Source: Yamagishiella unicocca (Eukaryota; Chlorophyta; Chlorophyceae; Chlamydomonadales; Volvocaceae). From it: a DNA stretch of 64,000 nucleotides. Numbering within the stretch: the first letter of the stretch is position 1; each line of letters opens with the position of its first letter. The translations under genes were made by a program, and so were the position numbers. Shown here piece by piece: positions 34,120 to 46,262 of the stretch. The notes under the pieces are model-generated. The model was not told the DNA's origin and made no database searches. It saw nothing but the letters and a program-made list of their open reading frames with translations. The stretch is taken from contig BDSL01000102.1 in assembly GCA_003116995.1 (NCBI GenBank), positions 310,001 to 374,000 on the forward strand, in the 5' to 3' direction.

Positions 34120-35719
34120 CTGGTGGCACAACGAACGACATGTGCCCGACACATGCCGTGCAGGAGTACCACAGAGAGCATGTCCCAGGTCAGCATGGCA
34201 TCTTAAAACGCCCTATAGGATTTTCCATGTACAGATGCTGCCCCATAGCGACAGCCGCACCTGCACGGTGTGCAGTGTTCCAAGCTCTGCTTCGGCGGCT
34301 GCAGGTGTAACCCATAAGCACTTGCGTGCTCTTGCAACTTTTCCATAATATGCGCAAGGTCCTGGGAGCACTGGACCGTGGCCCAAGCTCCGAGCGGTGG
34401 GCGAGGCTACTGATTTCATTGGCTGACTGCAACGTTTCAGCTGCGTTTCGGCTTCGAATCACTAGGTCGCATTACGCAGCTTGCTTGTGCCAAATCTAGT
34501 AGCACGCCAACTACGCAAGGCAAGAATGGGACGGTCAACCGGGTGGGGGAGCAATAACTGCATTATCCCTTGCCCCTACGGCTACGATAGCATCAGTGCA
34601 ATTGCAGGTGTGAAGGTAACAATCACTGCCGACGAAAGAGTGGACGTTGCAGAACAACGCGGTACGGCACCTATTGCACATGCAATAACTCGGATCATGG
34701 AGCTAAATTGTCGAGGAAACGCCTTCTCCCTCATCGACCCAGGGTCATAGGGGAGTTTTTCGCAAGGCAATAACAGTTGGCTGGAAGGCAGGCAGAATGA
34801 TGCTGCACTGCAGCTGAAGCGTTCTGTTCTAAACCAGTCCTGCCGGCGCTCTTTAGCATCGGCTGTTTCTATGAAAGCGATGCTATAACGATACGATTCG
34901 CGCGCTTGGACTTGCGATGGTCGAACGCGGAAGACGTATTTCCGTGCCGTACGCCGATGACAGACTCTTTTGCCTACGTTGCATGCGACTTTCCTTTCCG
35001 TAACCACCATGGTAGGCCTCCATCCTACCATCGAAAGCTAATAGGTCAGAAACATTGAACGAAACATCGTCGGCACAGGCCGAGCGCTTGGTATGGTGGG
35101 CGGTTGGGTTTGGTGGCAGATGCGGCCATGGCCGCGTCGTTCTACCGGCATTCAGTCAGGCCAACCCCTCCCGACATGCAGGGCTTCTTGGACACTCGGC
35201 GACCTGATTGCTTAACGTGAGGCGCGCTATCAGTGACCCGTCGTACACAGCCATGCATGTTCTTGGGTGAAGCATGGGGGTGCGACATTGGGATGGAGCC
35301 TGATGGAGCCATGAGCACACATGAACACACAAGGTGGTACGGCACTTACATTCGGACCCAAACATCCATTGGTAAAAGCAACGCCTTGACAAGTTGACAT
35401 AGCTCAAAGATACATTCCCATCTTATCACGTGCCTTGCACTTCGCGATTATCACACTATCGTATGCGTCCAAGGATGGGCTAGCTTCGTCCACCGCTTCT
35501 TGCCCGAGCCTATGGCTCGTGCCGTGTCTCGCCGTCCAGCCCACCACATCGTCCTACCCACAATTACCTCCCCTAAAGAAAACCCCTCCCCTAAACTAAA
35601 CCCAGTAAGCGCACCTTACCGCCGCCACGTGCGCTTCCCCCACTCCAGTTATTGGGCCCGTGCTGGCTTTTTCATAAGTCACACGCGCCACCAGGTCCCC
35701 CAAACCAGAATCCCCGGTC
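34120..35719. other. Intergenic region between FBN-B and TM9SF
   Basis: The left part probably contains the first FBN-B exon(s) and promoter, because the LysM motif lacks its beginning. A 90-residue plus-strand frame at 34481-34750 has no recognisable features. The right part holds the TM9SF 3' UTR. No RNA gene was seen. Confidence 0.45.
35346..35350 (-). promoter_or_regulatory. Candidate polyadenylation signal TGTAA (TM9SF)
   Basis: On the minus strand TGTAA lies 370 bases after the TM9SF stop codon, a normal 3' UTR length for volvocine genes. Confidence 0.5.
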
Positions 35720-38700
35720 TCAATCACACTTTACGTTGCGGTATATCGTCCGCACAAAGGCGGCTGCCGCCATGTAGCCGACAGCACCGCACAGGAGCGC
35801 TAACCCCAAGCAGAACATTGACGTGTAGCCGAAATAGAAGCATGTCTGGAAAAATCCCGTCATCTTGGTTTTAAAGAGGAAGTAGTGCACCGAGTAGAGG
35901 AAGACGTAGAAGGAGGTCGACGCAGACATGCCAAACGCAGTCCACTGCCAGTGATAGTTCTCGGCGTTGAGGAGGAAGTAGGTCCCGACGATGGTCACGC
36001 ACACGGTCACCACCAACAGGATGAGGACCACTAACAGCAGGAAGCCGTAGATGTAGTAGACCTTGTAGTTCCAGAAGCTGGTGAAGACGAAGTACATCTG
36101 CGCCGGTGGGAGGAGGGGAGGGCAGGGGAAGGGGTCGCAAAATGAAGTGCGCCTAGCATATGCAGCTGTGCCATTGTGCTGTTGCCCGAAGGCGCGCTGT
36201 TGGATGCCCCCACGAGGTTCGACGGCATACAGCAATGACCTAACGGGGGCAGACTTCCTTCACTCCGTGAATCCCTGCATGCCTGATGCCACCACCTCTG
36301 TCATCGCGTCCATATGGCGCCGGCCAGGGCAACGCCGCCAGCACGTACGTCGACACCCCCTCCAAAACGTGCTCCAATTTTGGCTGCGCAGGACTCACCT
36401 CGATGAAGATGGACCCGAACGGCAGCAAACCGCCCGCCATGCAGATAGCCCAAGGCCGCAGGTACCAGTGTTTGTCGGGAATGGGCGACGGAATGCGCTT
36501 CACTCGGCACGGGTCTGCGCGAGTGGTCGGGTCACGGCCGGGGCCAGGTGGGACAGGGGGGCTCAAGGTACGAAGAAACCTCATCGTCACATGCTGACAA
36601 CAAATCGGGTGCGACTACGCATGGACGAGGCGAGGAAGCAGCGCAGCAGAGTCGCACGAACAATCTCTACAAACCACCGCCCCCCAGGTGATTGACCAGC
36701 TCCCGGCATCGGTCTACTCGGCCTTGCGGTTTGCTAGCTCCCAGCAGCCCTAGCTCCCAGCAGCCCTAGCTCCCAGCAGCCCTAGCTCCCAGCAGCCCTA
36801 GCCCCCATCAGCCCTAGCTCCCAGCAGCCCTAGCTCCCAGCAGCCCTAGCCCCCAGCAGCCCTAGCCCCCAGCAGCCCTAGCTCCCAGCAGCCCTAGCTC
36901 CCAGCTGAATGCCGCCGCCTTCCTTCAGAGGGAAACCGTCCGCGTGATTGAGGGCCTACGCGGGCCAGAGGGCCACTCACAGTTTGGAATCGAGTTCCAG
37001 TTCCGGCCGATGACGGTCCCGATGAGGCAAAGGGGGAAGGAGATGAAGCCCCACAGCAGCAGCACCGCCATGATATACGCGAAGGGCACGGCTGCCAGCG
37101 AGTGATAGAAGATTGCGATGGTGTTCAGCCCGAACGCGATGCCGAAGCACAGCCCCGGGAACAGCGACGCCGACAGCAGCATGGTCCGGATCCAGTGCCG
37201 TCCCTCGTGACGCGCGTACAGGCCACCCGACACGTAACCGCCTGCGCAGTGGGCCGGACACGATTACTGCGACCTACCCGCAGGGGCATGTTGCGCGCTG
37301 AACTTGCTGTGGCCAACGCCCCTGGGCAGCCAGCCTCCCTGGCACTGCTCACGCAGCCCTGGCGGACTTGAGCTTTGGTTTGTCCCCACCAACGCCACCC
37401 CTCTGCCTCCTCTCCTGTATACCGGGCCCATAAGCTCTCTCTTTCCCTCCTCCGGCTACGCCCTTCTACAATCCCGTCCGCCCTGGTAACCCCCCGCTTC
37501 ACTCGACCATCGGAAGGCCCGCGTCCCTCCGTTGCCCCCGCCTCTCCCCACCGATGAACGACGTGAGCGCGTAGGCGATAATGAAGCAGGTGAGGATCGT
37601 CCCACGCTCCTCGAAGAACGACCCGGCAATGGTGAGCAGGATGACGGAGGTGCACAGGAAGACCAGCTGCACGCCGGTGCCCACGCTGGCGGCAAGCAGC
37701 GTCAGGTTGCGCGGCGGCCGGAACACGTCGCCGTGCACCAGCTTCCAGCCCGACTCCTCAGAGAAGTCGCGCTCCAGGGACTCTGCGTCCAGTGCGCCGT
37801 CCAGCGCGTCAGCAGCGGAGCGCGCGTAGCTGCAGCGGCGGCGGTGAGGGGCGGGAGAGAACGGCCGTCGGCGCGCGCCACAGACCAACCGCCAGCCAAG
37901 AGCCTGGCAGGTCGCCCACCTCCTAGCTGGCCAACGTGCCGTAGGCCAGCTCGACCACCACCATGGGGCGCCAAAGCCATCATGGCCCAAGCCATCAGTG
38001 TGGCAACGCCTCTCTGACCCGATCCGCACTGGGATGTAAGGACGAACTCTATGGGCTAGGCCACAACCCACGGCGTTGCGCTCGATGGCAGCGCACACCC
38101 AGCACGCGGCTGCAAGAAGTGCCCGCCGCCGCACGCGCAACCCTACCGGGCGTAGTCCTTGCGCAGTGTGCGCATGAGGATGATGGCGACCAGGCCGGTG
38201 AGGAAGAGGACCATCATGAAGGAGTTCACCAGGGAGAACCAGTGGATCTGGCGGCGGCGGCGGGAGGGGCACGGAGGCGGGTGACAGATTGCAAGGAAAC
38301 AGTCCACGCCGCAACGCTCGCCAGCTACTGTGCAAGGGGCACAAGTGTGCGAGGTCGCCGGACCGCAGCTGCAGGGGTGTCGCCGTCAGAGCATCAGCGG
38401 CGCAGGCGCGGCACTGTCCGCAGGCGCGGCACTGTCCGCAGGCGCGGGTAGGCTGGGAGTAGGGTCCGCGGGCGATGCTGCGAAATAATGCAGCGCCTCA
38501 TAGCTGAACCGGTAAGTTGCCAATGGCACCATGGTTTGAGACGCGACTGCGTTTCTTCCGCGCGACTCGCCTCCCACCGTGCGAGGCCAGCCCTCTACCA
38601 TCCCACCCCTGACTGTGCCATGAACCCTTTCCGGCATCCGCCCATAACCGCCCGCGGCAGATTCGGTGCGAAACCTCTGGTTTTAACATTGTTGTCCGGG

Positions 38701-40109
38701 TGGCGCACATCCATCCATGCACGCGCACTGCTGTCCACATACCACCTAATCCTTGCAAATAGCAGGGGGGCGCACCTTATGCTCGAAAAACGTGTAATCC
38801 AGGTAGCGCTCGAACCTGCGCGAAAAGGGGGTCTTCGACGGAAGCCAGTTCACTGTGTAGCGGAAGTCTAGCTTGGCGCCCGGTGTCACCAGCACGGGGT
38901 CGGCAGTGGTGAGGTTGACTTGGATGACCTGGGGAGCGGGCGCGAGGAGGGCAAGGGGGGAGCGAGCAGGCAAAAAAGACAAACGAGCCACACCGCGGTC
39001 AGAACCGAGCGCAGGGTGCAGGGTGAGGCTCATAGGGTGTAGCGGCCCTCCTCTTGCAAGTTGTTGGAGCGTCTAGTGTAGGTTCAAGTCAGCGTGTTGA
39101 ATGGGACATTGAGCGAGCTCTCCAGCCTCCGTGCAGGGTTGCAAGAGCGGGAACATACTCTGGCACAATCCTGTATCGGTAACAGCCGGGTCACGCACGC
39201 TGGGCGTTCATTCGGTGGGGGGCCTGGTATGCTGGCGTCGTTTACTCACCCGGTCTTTGTTGTAGCTGAGATCGAACCTCTTGCTGGTATAGATGTAAGC
39301 CCGCTCCACGCCGGCATCATCTTTTTTTAGCTCTCCGACGAAGCCCCAGACGGGAAGCTGGTGGTAGGCAGGCGGCACGGCGACAGGGGTTTCGATGACG
39401 GGAACCAACCTTCCGCGTGCCAGAGCCCCAGTTTACTCGTAACAATTATATATGCAGTGCCATATAGAGACAAATAGGTCCCCACACGAGCTTCCCCCTT
39501 CACCCTCCAACTCTCCCCCCCGGGGAGCACAACACCCACGTCGTCGACAAACAGCTCGAACCAGTACTGGCGACGGATTGCGTCCTCGAACACTTTTGCT
39601 TTTCGCTCGTCAAGGTCCATGGAACAGATCTCCGCCCCCGTGCTGTTGTCTGGATACGTAGGGCAGGGGCGATCGGACGTTAGCTGTTTCGGAGGGTCCA
39701 TAGCGCGCCCTTAAAGTGCACGCCGGTACCTTTGAATTTGATATCTAGTTGGCTATTGATCAACTCGTTGCCCTGCAGCACCTCGCCAAGGCCACCCCAG
39801 CTGTGCTGTGCCTTCATGGCGGGGAGTCTTTTGCAGAACGGTAGGTAATAGTAGTTATATGTTTCTTGAGGATTGTTGTAAGGGCCAACTTTATTCACCC
39901 ACAAGTTGACCTTCTCCTTATCGTCATACTGCGAGCAGGGAAGCAGCTTCGCGTGTCGAATCAAGCGTCGCCAGTTGCTTCAGATCCTGGCTCCGCACCT
40001 TGTGGTTCTTCTCCGAGCTCCTGACAGATCCCGGTAGTAGCGCGAGGCATGTCAAAGCCAACCACCAGCACATTGACGAATTACTCCTTTGCCCCATGTC
40101 TCTACGCAT
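35720..40109 (-). CDS. Transmembrane 9 superfamily protein (nonaspanin, EMP70)
   Basis: Ten exons on the minus strand (40109-39999, 39928-39730, 39649-39540, 39357-39250, 38928-38776, 38247-38147, 37829-37552, 37241-36981, 36514-36399, 36097-35720) join in phase to 604 residues. Seen: a signal peptide ([14 protein letters not shown]), then the luminal domain with [29 protein letters not shown] and KRFDLSYN. A first membrane helix precedes the cytosolic stretch [15 protein letters not shown], followed by eight hydrophobic helices. The C-terminus is [12 protein letters not shown]. This matches TM9SF proteins in order and length. Known: they reside in Golgi and endosomes and influence sorting of membrane proteins; the C-terminal KxD/E motif (here K-C-D) binds COPI for Golgi retention. 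The start is the first in-frame ATG (40109); ATGs at 40097 and 40073 would also leave a signal peptide. Confidence 0.95.
36735..36905 (+). repeat. 15-bp tandem repeat (CCCTAGCTCCCAGCAG) in a TM9SF intron
   Basis: About eleven copies of a 15-base unit CCCTAGCTCCCAGCA, some with CCCTAGCCCCCAGCA, fill much of the intron between exons 37241-36981 and 36514-36399. Confidence 0.92.
38401..38447 (+). repeat. 20-bp tandem repeat in a TM9SF intron
   Basis: GCAGGCGCGGCACTGTCC occurs twice, with a third partial copy, in the intron between exons 38928-38776 and 38247-38147. Confidence 0.85.
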
Positions 40110-42493
40110 TTTGTTAGACAAGCACAGCAAAGCCTTTCCTCCTGAAGTGCACTGCTATTAAAGTACAGGCTTATCAATAAGGTACTGCTGCCTGCATGCG
40201 ACTTGACATTCGAGTACAGCGTCGTACAGCGCTAGTCGCTCGCTGGTACAGTCGTACGTTTGCAAACACTCGCCGGCATCGCGCCCCTCTCCACAACCCA
40301 TCCTAATCTTATACCGCCATGGTGGCGCCAACACCAACCTTCCATGCTCAGGAGCTGCATGGGGTGGAAAACCATGTCGTTGCCCTGCAGTGCCAAGCAT
40401 AATGCTTAAGAACAGTCACCCCACAACAACGAGTTGTATCCCGCACGCCGCGAAAGAGAGTGAGCAAACATCGATGCCAGGTGTCATACTGGGGATTTGG
40501 ATCATGCACCGACATGCACTTGCATTGCTTCACTGTTACAGTGGGCAGTTCGCCAGAGTTCACCCAACTCTACCCTGGTTTCGGGGTACAGCCGGTGAGT
40601 CATGCCACGTAGTTACCCCTCAGCAGACAAACCAGTTGCACACGGGACGAGAAGGGGACGGGGACGTTGCGAATCACCCAGAACCTGCCGGAACCAGGCA
40701 AAAGAAGCATGCGTGCGCGCCTTGCAGTAGACGAAATGTCGAAGGCGGATGAGCAGGATGAGCAAATGGGCCTTGGTCTAAAAGGCCGTCAGAACATCAG
40801 AATAAACACGTTCACATCCAAACAGGGCGAAATGGACGCGTGCGATTGGGTACAGCTCGATGACACACGCATCGGAATAAACACTGGAGGTTTCAAGAGC
40901 AAGAGCCTGGCATGAGGCTCAACAAAACACATACCGGACACGAAGAACGCACAAGGCACTATTGGCACAGGGATACAACCAAGGGATACAACCAAGAAAT
41001 CACAATAGGGGATCGGCTCCTTACCGGTCCTTCCTCAATTGACTCCTTACCGGTCCTTCCTCCTCAGCCACATGGCGTGCCCAGGGTGTGTGTGGAGGAC
41101 CTAGAACCGTGCAGTGAAGCTGGTACTGTACGAACCCACCTGCCGTACCGGACGAGTTGGAACCTTTTCAGGTCCTCCACAGCAGGAGTTCAAACGGAAC
41201 TACAACTCTGGAGGCCGCCATTTAAGAGGCTGCCGTTAAGTAGACCTGCATCAACTTTCTCCAATTCTATACAGTCATCTATAGGTGCGCTGCACGTGGG
41301 GGCGTCCCAATGCTCATGAAAGCAGATGGTCGTGAGTCAAAGATCGTCGTGCCACCAGAGGAAACAACAACCATGACGTCACCAATACGAAGCTCCGGGG
41401 GAGATGCGGAACGCAGGGATCATCGCCTTACAACGTGTTTCAACTGTTGTCACCGGGCGGCAAGCAAATGGAAGTCCGTCGCCTCGTGTCCAGCCGTCAT
41501 AGGACGAGTACAGATAGTACAACCGCGTTAAACTAAACCACTATGATCAACATAGAAAAGACCTGGGATCAAAAAAATACTGCAGGTGAGTTCAGACAAG
41601 CCATGAGAAACTGCGGCAAGTGTTGTTCCACCCGTACTTGCACACTGACGTGGTATGCTGAGGCGTTCTGTACGCATCGTCACTGCTGACGTTCAAATCA
41701 ACCGAGCAAGTTCAGAGTACTGGTAGTCCTACTCGCGGTCGCTGCAACAGCAGCCACAGCGGATACTAAATAGCCGCTACTGCTATTACTACTTTTGTCG
41801 ACGTCGGCAACAAGAACAAGCAAAGGGCAGCAAATGAGCCATCACATACACCACTGCCGAGCCTTTGCAAGATGTTGCAATCCTCAGCAAGTGTACGGCA
41901 AGGCTAACTTCACGAACCAACGCTCGAATGCATAAAGGCAAGTACATGTGTCCACCGACACCAGGCTAACAGTTCGCTTACTCTCACCACCCAAGCAGGC
42001 TTGTCCATGCCGTAGGACGGCAGCAATTTAGACAAGTGCAACCTGGCGGTGCCACACCACCCTTCAAGGGCGTTCTGTCATCTATCCGCACGCTCATCTC
42101 GCGGCCCTCGCATGCTATCTGCGCTCTCTGCGCCCCTAGGATATGCGGAACGGCCTGGCCGTTTACGTGTTATGGTCGGCTCTGAGCATGATGCCGGCTG
42201 CCACGAGATAGGCACCGGCGCAACCGAAAACGCTACCTAATGCATGAATGGACAAGGATAATACTCTACACAAGATGGCTAACCTTTTCTTCCAAGCGCG
42301 TTACCCAAGCTGCAGCAGAAACAAGTGCGCGCGCACGCGACGCATAGCGAACCACGCCCAGTCGCCCATACCTACTAGTGCTCCAATACAGAAATCACAC
42401 GGGTTCAGGAATTTCAGGGCGAGTTGTGCTTTTTGCAGGTTTGTCATCACGGGACCCCACGGGAAAGCGTCCCGGGCCGTTCGAGTCGAGCCT
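40110..42493. other. Intergenic region upstream of TM9SF, no gene recognised
   Basis: 2.4 kb of mostly short frames with lower GC than the genes. It includes small direct repeats around 40971-41060 (GGATACAACCAA twice; CTCCTTACCGGTCCTTCCTC twice). The TM9SF promoter should lie at its left end and the 3' UTR of the next minus-strand gene at its right end. Confidence 0.5.
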
Positions 42494-43063
42494 TCAGCCG
42501 CGGCCACCAGCTAACGCTTGCTCATGTGCTTCTTGCTGCATGCGGTAGACCTGACGTTGGTATTGAAGGCGTTGGCGCTCCTCTATCTGCTTAGAGGTCT
42601 TGTAATACCTGCGGAAATGTACACGCTGTAAGCAAAAAGGTCCTGCAACACGGAATGACCAACAACCCCGCCAATGTACTCACGTCTTGCTTGGAATTGC
42701 TATTGGCGATGTAAAGGGTGCACCATTGTCGGCTTCGCTCCCGGGCGTGATGGTCATATCACTTGTACTGGTCAGTGCGCATTCCCGGGCGTGGAACTCG
42801 CGCGGAACGCCGTGACCAACGTTGCAGGTACACCAGTTTGGTCGCAAGATTGGAACCGCAAGGCAGCGCGTGGTACAGTCATCGTCGTCGTCCTCGTTCT
42901 CCTCGGGCAGCTCCGGCCCCTCTGCAGAGGCTTGGAGGAGCTCCGCCAGCAGCGAACGCTGTGTCTGCAACTGCTGACCACCAGGCGTGACTCCACTGAT
43001 TGGCGCAAAGCCAAATATGGACTTTGGCGACTCGAAGTAAGCAGTGCTGCTCTGACTGTGCAT
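42494..43063 (-). CDS. Small unrecognised protein, two exons
   Basis: Exons 43063-42684 and 42608-42494 on the minus strand are joined by a consensus GTGAGT donor and a CCGCAG acceptor in matching phase, giving 164 residues. Seen: an N-terminal Ser/Pro-rich part with SIFGFAPISGVTPGG, a leucine-rich short helix (LLAELLQAS), an acidic run (EENEDDDDD), then a C-terminal strongly charged helix (YYKTSKQIEERQRLQYQR continuing to EQALAGG). I do not recognise the family. The highly helical Gln/Arg/Glu C-terminus and the matched splice junction argue for a real gene. No signal peptide or membrane segment is seen. The first ATG in frame was chosen. Cysteines between residues 60 and 85 might reflect an undetected intron there. 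Confidence 0.55.
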
Positions 43064-45082
43064 TTGCACCGTTTATGATTATCACGGACTCGCCCAATAT
43101 ATCTCTCAAGGAACTTATCCTTTACTGTGAAGGCGATTGTGTGAAGACATCCTGTGGGTTCGTTAATTGTGTTTATGCGCATGGTGTCGGAAGTCATGTA
43201 CTGCGTTACTGTCCCGTGTCCCCCCCCCCCACGTTCCCTTATGACCAAGCTAATCTGATATCTCCACTGCACTACAGTTACTAACAACGCCGGGCTCATA
43301 GCTTTTTTAGTGGATGACAGTGGATGTGTAAGACGCAACAAAGCAGCTAGTAATCGCGCCACGCAGGCACAATTTGGTCAACTTTTGCAGGTACGTGACT
43401 AAACACTCAAACGAAAGAGCCTTAAGAAAGCATGCTGGCTTTGCGTCTCCTTGCTTATTGCCGCTCGTTGGCGCACGAAGCCGGGACAATTCTGAAAGCC
43501 GAAAGCGAGCCACAGTGTGCTGCGAGCATTCACCTCATAATCTATGTAGCTGTACAATACTGGTTACACATGAACTTCACTGGCGTGCGATGGTAGGACA
43601 ACGACACTTCTGCGCACAGTACATGTTCAGAGCCCTTGCCGTCTCTGTATGTTGCCTGCGCGACAAGCAAATTATGCATAACCTGAGCCGTTGATGTCAT
43701 TTCCGCCCTTTTCGCGGGGCGCCGACCTAGTAAGGCTCCTGACGCTGACGCTTTCGACTCCCTAGCAGGCTGTAACCAACTGCACTGGATGGTGCAAATG
43801 CATGCCTATGCTTTTGGTTGTCTCTATAATAATAATGAGATGGTCATTCGACCTATCGCAGGCTGGCTTGTGTCCCTCGGGTCGTGGTTTCCAACGAACT
43901 TTGAGGGGGTGTCGCGTGCAGATAGGTGCAGGGTCGGAGGGAGCTCTCCGTCTTTAATTCTAGCTCTTACGCGGAATCAAAAAGTGTTCATCATCTTTAT
44001 TGTCGTCGAGCTACTCTTAAGGGAGACATTGGGCCTTCACGACCTGCACGCTGCCGCCCAGTTGGTACGGCAGCAAAAAGGAACCCACCAGCCGACGTAA
44101 GCACTGCTACTGGCCAGTCCGAGTGCAGATGGAGTGACCTCAGCCGTGACCTCTGCGGAAAATGTCGAGCTGAGTACCAAGAAATAAAGCGCCTGGGTTT
44201 GCTGTCGCCTCTGCGCGGTTGGTAATGCAGCGACGTTCAGCAACCCTGGCGGGTAAGTCCCGTAGTTGGCAGCAATGCAACCATCGCACATTTGAAAGAT
44301 GCCAGGAATTTGCTTTTTACTGTCACCATACATGTTGGTTGTACAGGCGTCTAATAAAAAGCGGATAGGGTTACTGAGTAGAAGGGAAGTCCGAGGGAAG
44401 CATGTCGCGGTTAAGTGCCGGAGATGGCCTGATGCACCTCTCGGGCAAAGTTAGGAGGTGCGAGGGATGCGGACGCGCTGACCAGGCAGCCTCATTCGCA
44501 GCAGCAGCAGCAGCACGAGGGGTCCTCGGGGGGAAGGTGTCACGTCATTACCTGTGGCTGCAGAGACAGCAGCTGCTGAAGGCACACCCGGTGTGGTCTT
44601 CGGCTTGTGCACAGCTGGTTGCGGCTCTGGTCTGGTGCATTCCGACCAAAAACGGCCACCAAGGGCCATGGTCGTGCCCACCCCTGCCGTTTTTTGCTAG
44701 TCGTTGCGTTCTTGTCTGCGGGCGTCGGGACCTGCGTCTGGGCTTTCGCGTCCCCCATGGCGGCGCGGCGCGGCTTCGGCCTCCTCTCCTGGACGACCGC
44801 GGACCTTCTCTGGTAATGACCGGCTTCCTCACGCATCTGGTCGGTATTCGGGCGGGTCGGGACTGGGACTCCGACTAGGACTGGGACTGGGACCGGACCG
44901 CGATGTCCGCTCTCCCATAGCGCACCAACTCCCACAGTTCTCCTGCTAGCGCCCAAAACCGGTTCTGCGAAAAGTTTACGTGCGTCGCGCGGGGTCCTCG
45001 CTTCCTTTCGTCTCGCCGTAGCCGATATAGCTTAGCCGCCAAAGGTCATATTACGACCTTCGGCTTTCGTATCCCCAACCCA

Positions 45083-45160
45083 GTTCTCCCGCATGCATCT
45101 CAAAACTTCTGTTTTAAACGATTTTTTCGGACATCCACGGGTTTCCCTCGAACCCCTGCC
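45083..45160 (+). repeat. Dispersed repeat, intergenic copy
   Basis: GCATGCATCTCAAAACTTC, TGTTTTAAACGATTTTTTCG and ACATCCACGGGTTTCCC match the intronic copies at 4465-4530 and (inverted) 4751-4835. A shorter match (AAACGGGTTTTCCTCGCAACC) is at 49674-49691. Similarity to the 4751 copy extends some tens of bases further left, so the element may start before 45083. Confidence 0.7.
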
Positions 45161-46131
45161 GTCAGTCGATGTGGCCACATCACATGGGCGCCTGACTGAG
45201 CCAGCGTCGGGCGGCCCCAGGTTGGCGCTCGCAATGGACGAATGCCTGACAGTACTGGAGAGTATTGCTTCCTCGACACTGTTTCAACCTTGCTGCCGCC
45301 TCTGGCTGCCACAACAAACTGCATCTGCGTAACTAGCCTCCGTGACTGGAGTGGAGCTGGATTGGCCGTACGTGTAAAGCGGCTGAGAGCCCACGGGGCG
45401 CTGTCCAGCTCTTTGTCCGTTATGCCCAGGCAAGAAGGTACCGACGTACTACGAAGCGCCTCGCAAAGCCAATACATTCGTGTAACGTCACACGTGTCGA
45501 CGGCTGCCTGAAATGCGGGACTCGAGCGCATCTTCCCCCGAAACGCTTCACGGTTCCAAACGACTGGCCCCCCCGTGCATGCCGTCGACGCCTACTCCGC
45601 TTGCACCTCACCGCTGCTTTTTTCTTACCTCGCCCAACACCTGCGGCGTCTCTACGCAAACTGTGGCAGCGAAGATTGATGCATCCACACCTGTGACCCT
45701 CATCAGCATGATCAACATCATCATCACAGCTAATACCTTCCAACCGTAGTCGCGTCAGTGTCAAAAGCACACACCGGTTCCTCGGAACCCCGTAATCCGC
45801 GAACCAAAGGAGCCTTTACCTAAATTAAGTGTGGCCACCCGCGGGTCGTTGCAGCAGAGCTCGAAAAACGTGATCATGGCCCCACCACAACCCTAGCCCG
45901 CTGACCTTACCCTGCCCGGTTTCGCCACCATCCGGTATACCCCCTACCTTCTTCCCATTGCCCGCCTCCCCAGCTAGTGCTTCCTACCTCGCGTGCCCTT
46001 CTCCGTCTGCCACATCAACGCTGCGGGTACTGCAACACCCCGAGACATACACCAACGCACACTTGTGATACTCGGTAAATCAACACACTGCCCGATGGTT
46101 CTACCTTTTGGCTTGGAACCCACTGTAACCT

Positions 46132-46136
46132 TTACA
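46132..46136 (-). promoter_or_regulatory. Candidate polyadenylation signal TGTAA (46-50 kb gene)
   Basis: TGTAA on the minus strand lies 127 bases beyond the stop codon of the gene ending at 46263, followed by a CA/TG run. Confidence 0.45.
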
Positions 46137-46262
46137 ACAACACACACATACACACACACGATATTCTTCAAAACGCATCACATGCGGCGGAGCCCGGCGC
46201 GTGTGACATCCGAGTGTACCGCACCAGTAGTACGGCAGTACTACAGCGGCCCAGCGCCGCCA

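Larger units (their letters stand above)
43064..46262. other. Intergenic region with a dispersed repeat, no gene recognised
   Basis: 3.2 kb. Frames at 44402-44878 (+) and 44540-44956 (-) are the longest but overlap each other and resemble nothing known. A dispersed repeat copy lies at 45083-45160. The right end holds the 3' UTR of the minus-strand gene at 46263. A (CA)n run lies at 46137-46160. Confidence 0.5.

Noticed and set aside
34481..34750. 90-codon plus-strand frame next to FBN-B
   Set aside because: It has no family resemblance and no splice structure, and it lies where the FBN-B promoter or first exon is expected on the other strand.
41340..42040. Search for CRISPR-like or regularly spaced repeats in the gap 40.1-42.5 kb
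   Set aside because: Only two short direct repeats were found near 41 kb. There is no regular spacing and the genome is eukaryotic.
42301..42507. Minus-strand frame reading DAFPWGPVMTNLQKAQLALK
   Set aside because: It looks protein-like but begins without an ATG near the 3' end of the small gene at 42494-43063 and has no splice sites tying it to that gene. It is probably 3' UTR.
44402..44956. Overlapping frames on both strands (158 and 138 codons)
   Set aside because: Neither resembles a known protein, they overlap completely, and there is no intron or poly(A) context. They are best explained by GC-rich chance frames.
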